DNA of 8,398 nt from an uncultured Bacilli bacterium. Its GTDB lineage: Bacteria > Bacillota_I > Bacilli_A > RF39 > UBA660. The stretch spans positions 1 to 8,398 of the forward strand of contig CATKEA010000135.1 in NCBI GenBank assembly GCA_949746915.1. Direction: 5' to 3'. The translations under genes and the position numbers were made by a program. This document shows, piece by piece, positions 1 through 7,377 of the stretch; positions within the stretch are counted from its first letter, which is position 1, and every line of letters starts with the position of its first letter. The notes beneath the pieces were generated by a model. The model saw nothing but the letters and a program-made list of their open reading frames with translations. It ran no database searches and was not told the DNA's origin.

Positions 1-1419
1 AATCAAAATATTTATATTAATAAAGGTCAAGTTGTTCCAGTAGATGGTGTTATTAAAAGTGGAATATCGATATTTAAAAGTCCGTTTGCTAGAAATAATC
101 AGAAGATAAAAATGACTGTTGGTGGTAGTGTATTAGCTGGAATGATAAATACCGATAAAAAAATTTGTATAACTGCTACTTCTACTTATCAAAAATCGTT
201 AATAAATAGTTTTTTAGCATATCTTAAATTTGAGAATAATAAGTGTTATGGTTTAGAAAAAATAGTTAATGTAATTGTTAGTAAGTTTAGAATGTTATGT
301 ATAGTTGGAATTGTTCTTTATATTGGAGTATGTTATTTTTATTTAGGTTATTTTGAACTTAGTTCATTTAATTTGGTACTTATTTTATTAATGTCTACAA
401 CTTTTGTTAGTTTAAAATCATTTTTACCCTTTATTCATTATGTTACTCTTTATAAATTATCTATTTGTGGTATTGTTATTAAAGATTTTGATAAGTTGTC
501 TAAGTATTGTAGTTCTAATTTGGTTATTTTAAATAAGACTGGTGTAGGGACGATTGGTGATTTTAAAATATCTGATGTTGTTGGAGATGCTGATGATTTA
601 TTTAGATATTTAAATTATGCTGAGTTTTTTAGGGAAGATAGGATAGCTAAAGTTATTAAAGATTATAAGTTCGTAGAAGTTGATCAAAAAAAGATAAGTA
701 ATTATGAATTTTTTGATGGTGAAGGAATAAGTTTAAAGTATGATAGAGATACTATTTTAGTAGGTAATTATTATTTATTTAAAAGAAATGGTATAATGGT
801 TGACATTGATAGTATTGATAAAATAGGGACAGTTATTTATGTTTCTGTTAATAAAAAGTTTATTGGGTATATAGTAATATCTGATATGATAAAAACATCT
901 ATTATAGATGAGGTTTTAGAATTAAAGAAGAATGGATTTAATGTCCTAGTGATGTCTGGTGATAATTCTAGTATAACTTGTGCTGTTACAAGAGAAATTC
1001 AGGCGCTTGAATGTTATTCAAGTTTGCTTAAAGATGAAAGAGAGTTTTTTATAGATTATTCAAGGGAAAAATATAATTCTAAAACTATGTATATATCCGA
1101 TAGAATTGATGATTGTTTTTTAACTTATAATGATTTTGGAATTACTTTAAATGAGAGAAATTTAGGTAATTTATCGAGTGAAATAGCTTTTATTGATGAT
1201 GATATTTCGAGGGTTATAAATCTTAGTGAAATAAGTAGAAGGTATAGGAATAGTGTTATTGTGTTTTTTAGTTTTTTCTTATTTATAAGATTATTACTTT
1301 TAATTTTAGCGATAATGAAGTTTATAAATATTGGGGTTTTGATGTTTGGTGAGTTAATTTTAATAATTATTATGTTATTAGTTGTTTTAAGAATTATTAA
1401 TGATAGAAAGAAGGGATAA
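1..1419 (+). CDS. Degenerate P1B-type (heavy-metal) P-type ATPase homologue, probably catalytically dead; 5' end outside window
   Basis: The frame is open from base 1, so the gene starts upstream; 472 codons are present. The order of parts matches a P1B pump. The actuator domain (GQVVPVDG, residues about 9-16) is followed by two membrane segments (about 99-117 and 122-145), the P/N domains, and two C-terminal membrane segments (about 418-438 and 445-465). Alignment by eye to the family shows many lost residues. The TGES loop reads ARNN, the CPC metal site reads TFV (134-136), and DKTGT reads NKTGV with Asn178 (codon AAT, 532-534) in place of the phosphorylated Asp. The HP motif of the N domain reads DR, and GDGxND reads SDRIDD (366-371). 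SGDN (319-322) and the GIVIK hinge (157-161) survive. Known pumps need the Asp, so I infer a non-pumping membrane protein with perhaps a binding or regulatory role. Its TAA stop lies one base before fhs, so the two are probably cotranscribed. The frame is long and unbroken, which argues against simple decay. Confidence 0.8.
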   Translation, partial: NQNIYINKGQVVPVDGVIKSGISIFKSPFARNNQKIKMTVGGSVLAGMINTDKKICITATSTYQKSLINSFLAYLKFENNKCYGLEKIVNVIVSKFRMLCIVGIVLYIGVCYFYLGYFELSSFNLVLILLMSTTFVSLKSFLPFIHYVTLYKLSICGIVIKDFDKLSKYCSSNLVILNKTGVGTIGDFKISDVVGDADDLFRYLNYAEFFREDRIAKVIKDYKFVEVDQKKISNYEFFDGEGISLKYDRDTILVGNYYLFKRNGIMVDIDSIDKIGTVIYVSVNKKFIGYIVISDMIKTSIIDEVLELKKNGFNVLVMSGDNSSITCAVTREIQALECYSSLLKDEREFFIDYSREKYNSKTMYISDRIDDCFLTYNDFGITLNERNLGNLSSEIAFIDDDISRVINLSEISRRYRNSVIVFFSFFLFIRLLLLILAIMKFINIGVLMFGELILIIIMLLVVLRIINDRKKG

Positions 1420-1420
1420 T

Positions 1421-3043
1421 ATGACAGATTTAGAAATTGCAAACAGTGTAAGTAGAACGTCTATGATGGATATTTTAGGAAAGATGGGATTTAGTTTAGA
1501 TGATGCTTATCTTTATGGTGATGATTTTGCTAAAATTAAGGTTAGTACTGGGAACAAAAATGGTAAAGTAGTATTAGTTACAGCTATGTCTCCAAGTCCA
1601 TATGGTGAGGGGAAGACGACGGTTTCAATTGGGTTACATGATGCTTTGTGTAAGCTTAATAAGAATAGTATGTTAGTGCTTCGTGAACCTTCACTTGGAC
1701 CTGTTTTTGGTATTAAAGGTGGAGCTACTGGTGGAGGTTATTCTCAGATTATACCAATGGAAAAGATTAATCTTCATTTTACAGGTGATTTTCATGCTAT
1801 AACAAGTGCTAATAATTTGTTGGCAGCAAGTATTGATAATCATATTTTTCAAGGAAATAGTTTAAATATTAATCCAGATACTGTTTGTTTTCATAGATGT
1901 ATTGATATGAATGATAGATTTTTAAGAGAAATTAATACTTCTACTAGAGGTGAAAAGTTTAATATAACTGCTGCTAGTGAAGTAATGATGATTTTTTGTT
2001 TAGCGAATGATTTATTTGATTTAAAAAGAAGACTTGGAAATATTTTAATTGGTTATACTTATGATAAAAAGCCAGTTTTTTGTAAAGATTTGCAAGTTGA
2101 GGGTGCAATGACTGTTTTACTTAAGGAGGCATTTTTTCCAAATCTTGTTCAAACTTTAGAGGGAAATCCTGCTATTATACATGGTGGTCCTTTTGCTAAT
2201 ATTGCTCATGGTTGTAATAGTGTAGTAGCAACAAAATTTGCTAGTAGTCATTTTGATTATGTAATTACAGAGGCTGGATTTGGCGCGGATCTTGGAGCTG
2301 AAAAGTTTTTAGATATTAAATGTAGACAGGATATAGAACCAGCTTGTGTTATTGTAGTGGCAACATTAAAAGCAATAAAATATAATGCTGGGGTATTAAA
2401 GGATGACATTTTAAAGGAAAATGTGGAAGCCGTAAGAAATGGGCTTTGTAATTTAGATAGACATATAGATAATATGAAAAAATTTGGTAATAATGTTATG
2501 GTTGTTTTAAATAAGTATAACGATGATACTGATAGAGAAGTAGAAGTTGTTCGTGATTTTGTTCAAGATAAGGGAGTTTTATTTAGTGTTAGTACAGCTT
2601 ATACTGATGGTAGTAGTGGAATGATTGATTTAGCTAATAAGCTTGTTAAGGTTTTAGATAATGATAATCAATTTAGGTTTTTGTACGATTTAGAGGATTC
2701 TGTTACTACTAAAATAGAAAAAATTGTGACTGAAATATATGGTGCAAGTGGAGTTACTTATTCTAAACAAGCAAAGTTGGTGCTTCAAAATATTGATGAA
2801 ATAGGTGTTAATAAATATCCAGTTTGCATGGCAAAAACACAATATTCTTTTAGTGATGATAGTAAAAAACTAGGTGTTCCAGAGGATTTTGAGGTTTTAG
2901 TTAAGGATATTAATATTTATAATGGTGCAGAGATAATTACTGTTTTACTTAATAATATAATGACAATGCCAGGATTATCTAAGAAACCTAGTTATGAGAA
3001 TATTGATATAGATGAGAATGGTGAAATTGTTGGTATTTTTTAG
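1421..3043 (+). CDS. fhs: Formate-tetrahydrofolate ligase (10-formyl-THF synthetase)
   Basis: Cytoplasmic enzyme that joins formate to tetrahydrofolate using ATP, giving 10-formyl-THF for purines, fMet-tRNA and the one-carbon pathway. In anaerobes it can run in reverse to make ATP. The product is 540 residues, slightly shorter than the usual 555 or so. Signature stretches are intact: the phosphate-binding loop PYGEGKTT (60-67), REPSLGPVFGIKGGATGGGY (88-107), INLHFTGDFHAI, HGGPFANIAHGCNS and TEAGFGADLGAEKF. The C-terminus ends in the usual way (PGLSKKP through to the final Gly-Ile-Phe). An upstream in-frame ATG at 1400 exists, but 1421 is preferred: AAAGAAGGG at 1408-1415 sits at good spacing and the family N-terminus fits. 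The gene follows the ATPase-like gene by one base, suggesting translational coupling. It ends in TAG at a conserved protein end, which shows TAG is a normal stop here. Confidence 0.97.
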   Translation: MTDLEIANSVSRTSMMDILGKMGFSLDDAYLYGDDFAKIKVSTGNKNGKVVLVTAMSPSPYGEGKTTVSIGLHDALCKLNKNSMLVLREPSLGPVFGIKGGATGGGYSQIIPMEKINLHFTGDFHAITSANNLLAASIDNHIFQGNSLNINPDTVCFHRCIDMNDRFLREINTSTRGEKFNITAASEVMMIFCLANDLFDLKRRLGNILIGYTYDKKPVFCKDLQVEGAMTVLLKEAFFPNLVQTLEGNPAIIHGGPFANIAHGCNSVVATKFASSHFDYVITEAGFGADLGAEKFLDIKCRQDIEPACVIVVATLKAIKYNAGVLKDDILKENVEAVRNGLCNLDRHIDNMKKFGNNVMVVLNKYNDDTDREVEVVRDFVQDKGVLFSVSTAYTDGSSGMIDLANKLVKVLDNDNQFRFLYDLEDSVTTKIEKIVTEIYGASGVTYSKQAKLVLQNIDEIGVNKYPVCMAKTQYSFSDDSKKLGVPEDFEVLVKDINIYNGAEIITVLLNNIMTMPGLSKKPSYENIDIDENGEIVGIF

Positions 3044-3050
3044 AAATTTT

Positions 3051-3089
3051 ATTCCATACTAATTCTAGGTGAATTGTATGGAATTTTTT
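3051..3089 (+). promoter_or_regulatory. Terminator-like hairpin that encloses the yetF ribosome binding site and start codon
   Basis: ATTCCATAC (3051-3059) pairs with GTATGGAAT (3076-3084), and AATTC (3061-3065) pairs with GAATT (3071-3075). This gives 14 bp with one bulged T (3060) and the loop TAGGT. Six T (3084-3089) follow at once, as in an intrinsic terminator. The Shine-Dalgarno AGGTGA (3067-3072) and the ATG (3078-3080) are inside it. It could end fhs transcripts, hide the yetF start, or both. The pairing is seen directly; the function is inferred. Confidence 0.6.
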
Positions 3090-3785
3090 AATATTATAGG
3101 TAAAAGTTTTGGATCATTAGTTATTTTATTTTTAGTAACTAAATTAATAGGAAGAAAACAAGCTGGACAGCTTAATTTATTTGACTATATTATTGGTATT
3201 ACAATAGGGTCAGTTGCTAGTGCAATGATTCTTGATAAAGATGTTAAGTTTTTAGAAGGGATGGCCGCTGTTTTAGTGTATGGTTTTTCTGCTTATTTGA
3301 TAAGTTTGATTACATCTAAAAGTATTGTTTGTAGGCGAATTATAATAGGTAGTCCTTCTGTTTTGATAGATAATGGTAGAATTTTATATAATAGTTTAAA
3401 GGAATCAAAGATAGATGTTAATGAGTTGTTACAAGAGGCTAGAAATAATGGATATTTTGATATAAGTCAAATTGAGTATGCTATTATGGAACCTAATGGT
3501 AGAATTAGTTTTCTTCTTAAAAGCAAATATAATCAACCGACTCTAAAGGATATGAAGATTAAAGCTGATTATCAAGGACTTTGTAGTAATTTAGTTATTG
3601 ATGGGAAGATTATGCATAATAATTTGAAACAGATAAATAAGGATGAGAAATGGCTTATGAAGAGACTTTCTAATAATGGATATACGGAGTTAGATAATAT
3701 TATATTAGTTATTTGTGATAGTAAAGAAAAGTTAACTATTTTTGAGAAGAATCTTGATGTTGAAAAGAGTGAGGTTTTAGAGTAA
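3078..3785 (+). CDS. YetF/DUF421-family membrane protein
   Basis: 235-residue membrane protein of the DUF421 (YetF/YdfS/YdfR) family. Three N-terminal membrane segments lie at about 9-24, 35-53 and 60-80, and the soluble part follows. The family signature GRKQAGQLNLFDYIIGITIG (25-44) is clear. The cytoplasmic part carries two related half-domains: one around VLIDNGRI / MEPNGRISFLLKS, and a later one around LVIDGKIMHNNL / ILVICDSKEKL. The molecular function of the family is not firmly known; Bacillus members have been linked to the spore inner membrane. I chose ATG 3078 over GTG 3069 because AGGTGA (3067-3072) lies 5 bases before it and the predicted N-terminus matches family length. The gene lies 34 bases after fhs, behind a strong hairpin, so its expression may depend on read-through or hairpin opening. 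Confidence 0.9.
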   Translation: MEFFNIIGKSFGSLVILFLVTKLIGRKQAGQLNLFDYIIGITIGSVASAMILDKDVKFLEGMAAVLVYGFSAYLISLITSKSIVCRRIIIGSPSVLIDNGRILYNSLKESKIDVNELLQEARNNGYFDISQIEYAIMEPNGRISFLLKSKYNQPTLKDMKIKADYQGLCSNLVIDGKIMHNNLKQINKDEKWLMKRLSNNGYTELDNIILVICDSKEKLTIFEKNLDVEKSEVLE

Positions 3786-3791
3786 ATTAAA

Positions 3792-3811
3792 AAGAACAAA
3801 TTACTGTTCTT
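3792..3811 (+). other. Small inverted repeat after yetF
   Basis: AAGAACA (3792-3798) and TGTTCTT (3805-3811) form a perfect 7-bp stem with a 6-base loop, beginning 6 bases after the yetF stop. No T run follows it directly, so alone it is a weak terminator. It lies immediately before the second hairpin and may act with it. Confidence 0.4.
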
Positions 3812-3849
3812 AGACTGTTTGGAAAATTGATAGTCTTTCTTCTTTTTTA
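3812..3849 (+). terminator. Probable intrinsic terminator for the rightward operon
   Basis: AGACTGTT (3812-3819) can pair with GATAGTCT (3829-3836), with two G-T pairs and a 9-base loop. A T-rich tract (TTCTTCTTTTTT) follows. Position and tail fit the end of the fhs-yetF transcript. The stem is only moderately stable. Confidence 0.5.
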
Positions 3850-4020
3850 TTGGGTAGAAAATTGAGTGTTGTGTCAAAATGATGTAATTAAATTTGCACT
3901 AATAAAAATAAGTGGTAATAATATATGAAATTGTGCTGCTGATTAGTTTTAAAGTAAACTAAAAAAATCCTAATATAATTAGTACTTTTATGTGATTTTT
4001 AAGTCTATTTATTGATTATA
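3850..4020. other. Gene-free stretch of the convergent intergenic region
   Basis: Between the 3' ends of yetF and the leftward dehydrogenase gene lie 276 bases (3786-4061). Apart from the hairpins listed separately, this middle part is AT-rich. It shows no open frame of useful length with a ribosome binding site, no tRNA-like cloverleaf and no repeat array. Short AT inverted repeats are present but no more than expected at this base composition. Confidence 0.6.
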
Positions 4021-4055
4021 AAACCACGTTTCAATATACATGAAGCGTGGTTTAT
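4015..4055 (-). terminator. Strong intrinsic terminator of the dehydrogenase gene, possibly bidirectional
   Basis: AAACCACGTTTCA (4021-4033) pairs with TGAAGCGTGGTTT (4041-4053) over 13 bp including one G-T pair, with a 7-base loop. It begins 8 bases past the leftward stop codon. Read leftward, the stem is followed by TTTTATAAT. Read rightward, it is followed by TTTATTTTAG, so it could also back up the rightward terminator. It is one of the most GC-rich hairpins in the window. Confidence 0.8.
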
Positions 4056-4061
4056 TTTAGT

Positions 4062-5138
4062 TTAATCTATATATTCATTTAATGGCTTTGTACGATAACT
4101 TAATTCATTCATATCAAATGTACCAATGAATCCAGCTTTAGCATTGTATAAATCAGGTAGTCTATTAACAACTGTTGCACATGTTAGTTCAACAGTAGCG
4201 GGTCTATTGATAACTAAAGTAGTTTCTGGTTCTCCATGGATTGTCCATTCGTTTTTATCAAATTCATCTTTAGCGTAAACTTTACCTACGCATTTTGTTT
4301 CTAAAGTTATTCCTTCTTCAGTTTCAGTGGTTACAACAGCACTCATACCAGTTGCATCACCTTGTTTAATTGTCATATTTAAAGTTTGTGAGAAGATATC
4401 CTCTTTATATGTTTCAGGAATACATTTTTGAGTTTGTCTTTTTACAGTTAAGCCTAACTTATTACATAACCATCCATTAACATTCCACATGTAGCTTGGT
4501 GAGTAGTTACCACTTTCAATAATTTTGTTACGTTCTTCGTCACTAATTTTATCAACACTGGCAACTTTTTCATCAAACTCTTGTAGAGTGTATCCAGCAC
4601 CATGTGCTTGTGCAAGTGCAATACCATAATCTTCAACATTGTACCAAGATTCACCTGTTATCTTAGTTATTTTGTGAGTAGAAGATGCTAAAGCACTAAC
4701 TAAACCTCCCCAGTAGATATCTTGATATCCAGAACCTGTAATAGTACAGTTATTTTGCTTAGCTAAAACATCTATTTGATTAGTTACATTTGGATTAGAA
4801 TTCATTGAATAGAAAGCCTCTTCACAAGTAGTTATAGCATTAATACCTAAACTAGCACAAAGTAGAAGCGAATCTTCAACGTCTTTTAATAAGCTCATTG
4901 TAGTGACAATAGCTGCATCTGGTTTAGTGTTTTCTAAAACTTCTTTTGCTTCAGTCATTGATTTTACTATTATACCTTTTTTTTCGGTACCCATAACTTC
5001 TCCGATATCTTTACCAATTACTTCAGGATTGATGTCAAGAGCACCAACTATTTCTCCACCTTTTTCATAAACATATCTCATTGTGTATACTGACATTTTA
5101 CCAGTACCAATTTGTACAACTTTGAATTTTCTTTCCAT
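4062..5138 (-). CDS. ord: 2,4-diaminopentanoate dehydrogenase-type NAD(P)-dependent amine dehydrogenase
   Basis: 358-residue cytoplasmic oxidoreductase, close to the length of known Ord enzymes. An N-terminal Rossmann fold is clear: GTGKMS at 11-16 is the dinucleotide loop and Asp35 (GALDINPE) ends the second strand, which would favour NAD over NADP. The stretch VIGKDIGEVMG and the long C-terminal domain fit the diaminopentanoate dehydrogenase family (DapB-like N-terminus plus DAP_DH_C). Known members oxidatively deaminate 2,4-diaminopentanoate to 2-amino-4-oxopentanoate in Stickland-type ornithine fermentation. The partner genes (ornithine racemase, OraSE aminomutase, OrtAB thiolase) are not in this window, so the substrate is inferred from family only. 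A strong AGGAGG (+ strand 5145-5150) sits 6 bases before the ATG, and base use looks less AT-skewed than in the neighbours, suggesting high expression. It has its own terminator and is cut off from the upstream gene by another. Confidence 0.85.
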   Translation of the reverse strand: MERKFKVVQIGTGKMSVYTMRYVYEKGGEIVGALDINPEVIGKDIGEVMGTEKKGIIVKSMTEAKEVLENTKPDAAIVTTMSLLKDVEDSLLLCASLGINAITTCEEAFYSMNSNPNVTNQIDVLAKQNNCTITGSGYQDIYWGGLVSALASSTHKITKITGESWYNVEDYGIALAQAHGAGYTLQEFDEKVASVDKISDEERNKIIESGNYSPSYMWNVNGWLCNKLGLTVKRQTQKCIPETYKEDIFSQTLNMTIKQGDATGMSAVVTTETEEGITLETKCVGKVYAKDEFDKNEWTIHGEPETTLVINRPATVELTCATVVNRLPDLYNAKAGFIGTFDMNELSYRTKPLNEYID

Positions 5139-5144
5139 AATTTT

Positions 5145-5150
5145 CCTCCT
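5145..5150 (-). promoter_or_regulatory. Consensus Shine-Dalgarno of the dehydrogenase gene
   Basis: The leftward strand reads AGGAGG, then AAAATT, then ATG. It is the best ribosome binding site in the window and fixes the start at 5138. Confidence 0.9.
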
Positions 5151-5225
5151 AGGATTATACTACTACAAATTAATAAGCTAAACAATTATTTTATTTAATA
5201 CTTTTTAGTAATTTACATAAATTGT

Positions 5226-5260
5226 ACATAAAATAAAAGAAGATGACTTATTATCTTCTT
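5226..5260 (-). terminator. Intrinsic terminator of the LRR/transglutaminase-like operon
   Basis: Read leftward, AAGAAGAT (+ strand 5253-5260) pairs with ATCTTCTT (5237-5244) over 8 bp around an 8-base loop, followed by TTATTTTAT. The upstream arm overlaps the last codons (Arg-Arg) and the stop codon of the transglutaminase-like gene. Confidence 0.7.
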
Positions 5261-7377
5261 CCATGTTTGTTTTGATTATTATATGCTAAATTTCCTGCAT
5301 AGCTAATAGAATATAATGGTTCTGGTGTTTTATTTTGTTGATTTATTCCAACTGAATTTAGAAACATACTATTTATAAGTTCTGTTTGATATGGTGTTTT
5401 AAATAATTCAACAATTATTTCCTGACTGTGTTTATATGGTGCTTCTGAGTCGACATTTTGGAAAAGCTTTACTGTATCTATAACACCATTAGTTGTGACA
5501 TCTGCAGTTAATTCGTTACATACTATGTTATATAAATTTTCGGCTGGTTCATTAAATGCATAGTCTATACCAGTTCTTTGTTCATCTTTTCTCAGTTTTA
5601 CTCCAGCTGCTGTTAACCAAATGTTTGCAAAAGTAGCTTTTTTTATTATTTCAGGGTCACTTTCTATTTTACCTGTATTAATATTGCTTATTTTGATGCT
5701 AGAGGTGTCTATATTAGTAGAATTATTTGTATCAATTACTATTTTATAATTTAAAGCTAAATTTTTCATTTCATTAAATGATGGAATTTGGCTTGTTTTT
5801 TTATTTGATTGATTTTTATTATTTAAGAAATCTATATCGATTGTTTTAGAAAGTTCAAAGTATTCTATTAAATCTGGATTGTTCTGTTCAAACCCATTAG
5901 CGTCATAATATCCAATATATCCACCTGCTTCTATTGATTTTTTGTCTAATCTTTCTCTACTTAGATAATTATCAATCATGCTTTGTCTATTATCTTTAAA
6001 GAAGTCTCTTTCTGTAAATATTGTGTTTCTTTTTAATATGTTTTTGCCATTTTCATTTACAATTTCTAATATATCATAGCGAGTAACGTCGGCTCCTTTA
6101 ATTTGTACAGGATGTTTTGACATTTGTTGAACAATAAAGGTAGTTCCATCACTTCTGGTGTATCTTTTGGTTGGATTTGTAAAAAGGTTATTCTTTTCAT
6201 CAGGTTTAGTTATTTCTTGAGTATTTTGTACTAGTTCTAATTTGTTGTTTTGATTGTTTTTACGAATGTTTCCAATGTAGTAGGTTTTCCTGTTTAAAGA
6301 GTCTTTAATATTTTCTTTGGAAAATAGAATATTAGTAAGGGCTTCTTCGTATCCTTCTGGAATTTGTTTATCATATTTTTTAGCATTTACAAAGTGAGCA
6401 ACATTAGTGTCACTGTATAGAATAATTGGTAGTTCGTTTGTTCCATCAGGTGATATACCAACATAGTAGTATCGATAATAGTTTTGATTATTTATTTTTG
6501 CATTTCCAATTTGAGCTAGAATAAATTTTGAGCCATCTTTTCTTTGTATTTGATAGGTTGATGTTTTATAATCGTTAGATCTTCCAATTTGCAGTCTAAA
6601 TTGTTTTATTAAATTAGGATCTATTTGTGATAATTTAGATTGATATCCGTATAATGGTTCTCTAGGATCTGGTAAATGTTGTTTATTAAATGTATCAATA
6701 TCTTGTCCCAAAAAGTCTAATGAATTAAAATTTCCTGAACGATATTTGGCATTATCCCATGTTAAGTCAATCGGATACATTTTATTATTAATTGTTATAA
6801 TGTTCCAAGCATGACTGTTTCCTCTAACAAAGTCACATTTGATGTTTTGTCTATCCATCATTTCTTTGAATATTAGTGAATAACCTGCACATACAGATTG
6901 TTTGGTTATTAGACCCCTTAAACTTCTTATATCTTTGGAACTTTTTGTTTCAAATTTAGGGTCATACATGATATTTGTTTTTAGTTTTTCATAAATATAT
7001 ACGACTTTTTGAATATCACTCCAATTTTTATTAATTCCTCTTTCAATTTTTTCCATTTCTTCAATGATTTTTATTGTTTCGTTTTTTGTATATATAACAG
7101 AGTCATAGTAGTATTCTTTAGCATTTTCATTTCCGAAAATTTGATTTTGATAGATATCTAGTCTTTCTTTATCATAAGCTCCAGCTATTCTAAAAGAAAT
7201 ATTTGGACTCATATTTTTTAAGATAGCACTGTTTAAACTTTTAGTGTTAGCTACTTCAACAAGAATATTTTTATTAGGATTGTGGGAGCAAATATAGTTA
7301 ATGTAGTTTATATAATTTATATCGAATACTTCATTTGGTTTAAGAGTTAATTTTTGATGATAATTTATACTAGCCAT
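5251..7377 (-). CDS. Large transglutaminase-like (papain-fold) domain protein
   Basis: 708 residues with no signal peptide or membrane segment. Residues about 115-215 form a transglutaminase-like core: Cys163 (QSVCAGYS), His189 (NSHAWN) and Asp204 (MYPIDLTWD) have the spacing of the Cys-His-Asp triad, so it is probably active as a cysteine protease, amidase or transglutaminase. The substrate is unknown. Beyond the core, two related modules can be seen by eye. One is at about 274-376 (KDGSKFILAQI then YYIGNI) and the other at about 405-498 (SDGTTFIVQQM then GYIGYY), suggesting a duplicated domain. The last 200 residues match nothing I recognise. Near the N-terminus an INY tripeptide is repeated three times (INYINYINY). 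The start ATG (7375-7377) overlaps the end of the LRR gene by 8 bases, with GGAG at 7387-7390 as ribosome binding site. A terminator overlaps its stop. The two genes are almost certainly cotranscribed and likely act together. Confidence 0.85.
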   Translation of the reverse strand: MASINYHQKLTLKPNEVFDINYINYINYICSHNPNKNILVEVANTKSLNSAILKNMSPNISFRIAGAYDKERLDIYQNQIFGNENAKEYYYDSVIYTKNETIKIIEEMEKIERGINKNWSDIQKVVYIYEKLKTNIMYDPKFETKSSKDIRSLRGLITKQSVCAGYSLIFKEMMDRQNIKCDFVRGNSHAWNIITINNKMYPIDLTWDNAKYRSGNFNSLDFLGQDIDTFNKQHLPDPREPLYGYQSKLSQIDPNLIKQFRLQIGRSNDYKTSTYQIQRKDGSKFILAQIGNAKINNQNYYRYYYVGISPDGTNELPIILYSDTNVAHFVNAKKYDKQIPEGYEEALTNILFSKENIKDSLNRKTYYIGNIRKNNQNNKLELVQNTQEITKPDEKNNLFTNPTKRYTRSDGTTFIVQQMSKHPVQIKGADVTRYDILEIVNENGKNILKRNTIFTERDFFKDNRQSMIDNYLSRERLDKKSIEAGGYIGYYDANGFEQNNPDLIEYFELSKTIDIDFLNNKNQSNKKTSQIPSFNEMKNLALNYKIVIDTNNSTNIDTSSIKISNINTGKIESDPEIIKKATFANIWLTAAGVKLRKDEQRTGIDYAFNEPAENLYNIVCNELTADVTTNGVIDTVKLFQNVDSEAPYKHSQEIIVELFKTPYQTELINSMFLNSVGINQQNKTPEPLYSISYAGNLAYNNQNKHGRR

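Noticed and set aside
1125..1442. Leftward open frame opposite the end of the ATPase-like gene
   Set aside because: It is the antisense shadow of a gene with clear homology, with low-complexity Ile/Lys/Asn content and no ribosome binding site.
3069..3071. GTG as the yetF start
   Set aside because: It overlaps the Shine-Dalgarno AGGTGA itself; ATG 3078 has correct spacing and fits the family N-terminus.
3871..3876. TTGACA on the leftward strand in the convergent intergenic region
   Set aside because: No -10-like hexamer at 16-18 bases, and no leftward gene follows it.
3572..3877. Leftward open frame opposite yetF and its terminators
   Set aside because: Antisense shadow running through the terminator hairpins, with no recognisable domain.
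4454..4654. Second leftward frame inside the dehydrogenase gene
   Set aside because: Lies fully within a well-supported gene in another frame and has no family likeness.
5154..5159. Perfect TATAAT on the leftward strand just upstream of the dehydrogenase gene
   Set aside because: It lies only 3 bases from the AGGAGG site, so a transcript starting 6-7 bases on would lose its ribosome binding site; the -35 is also poor. Probably chance at this AT content.
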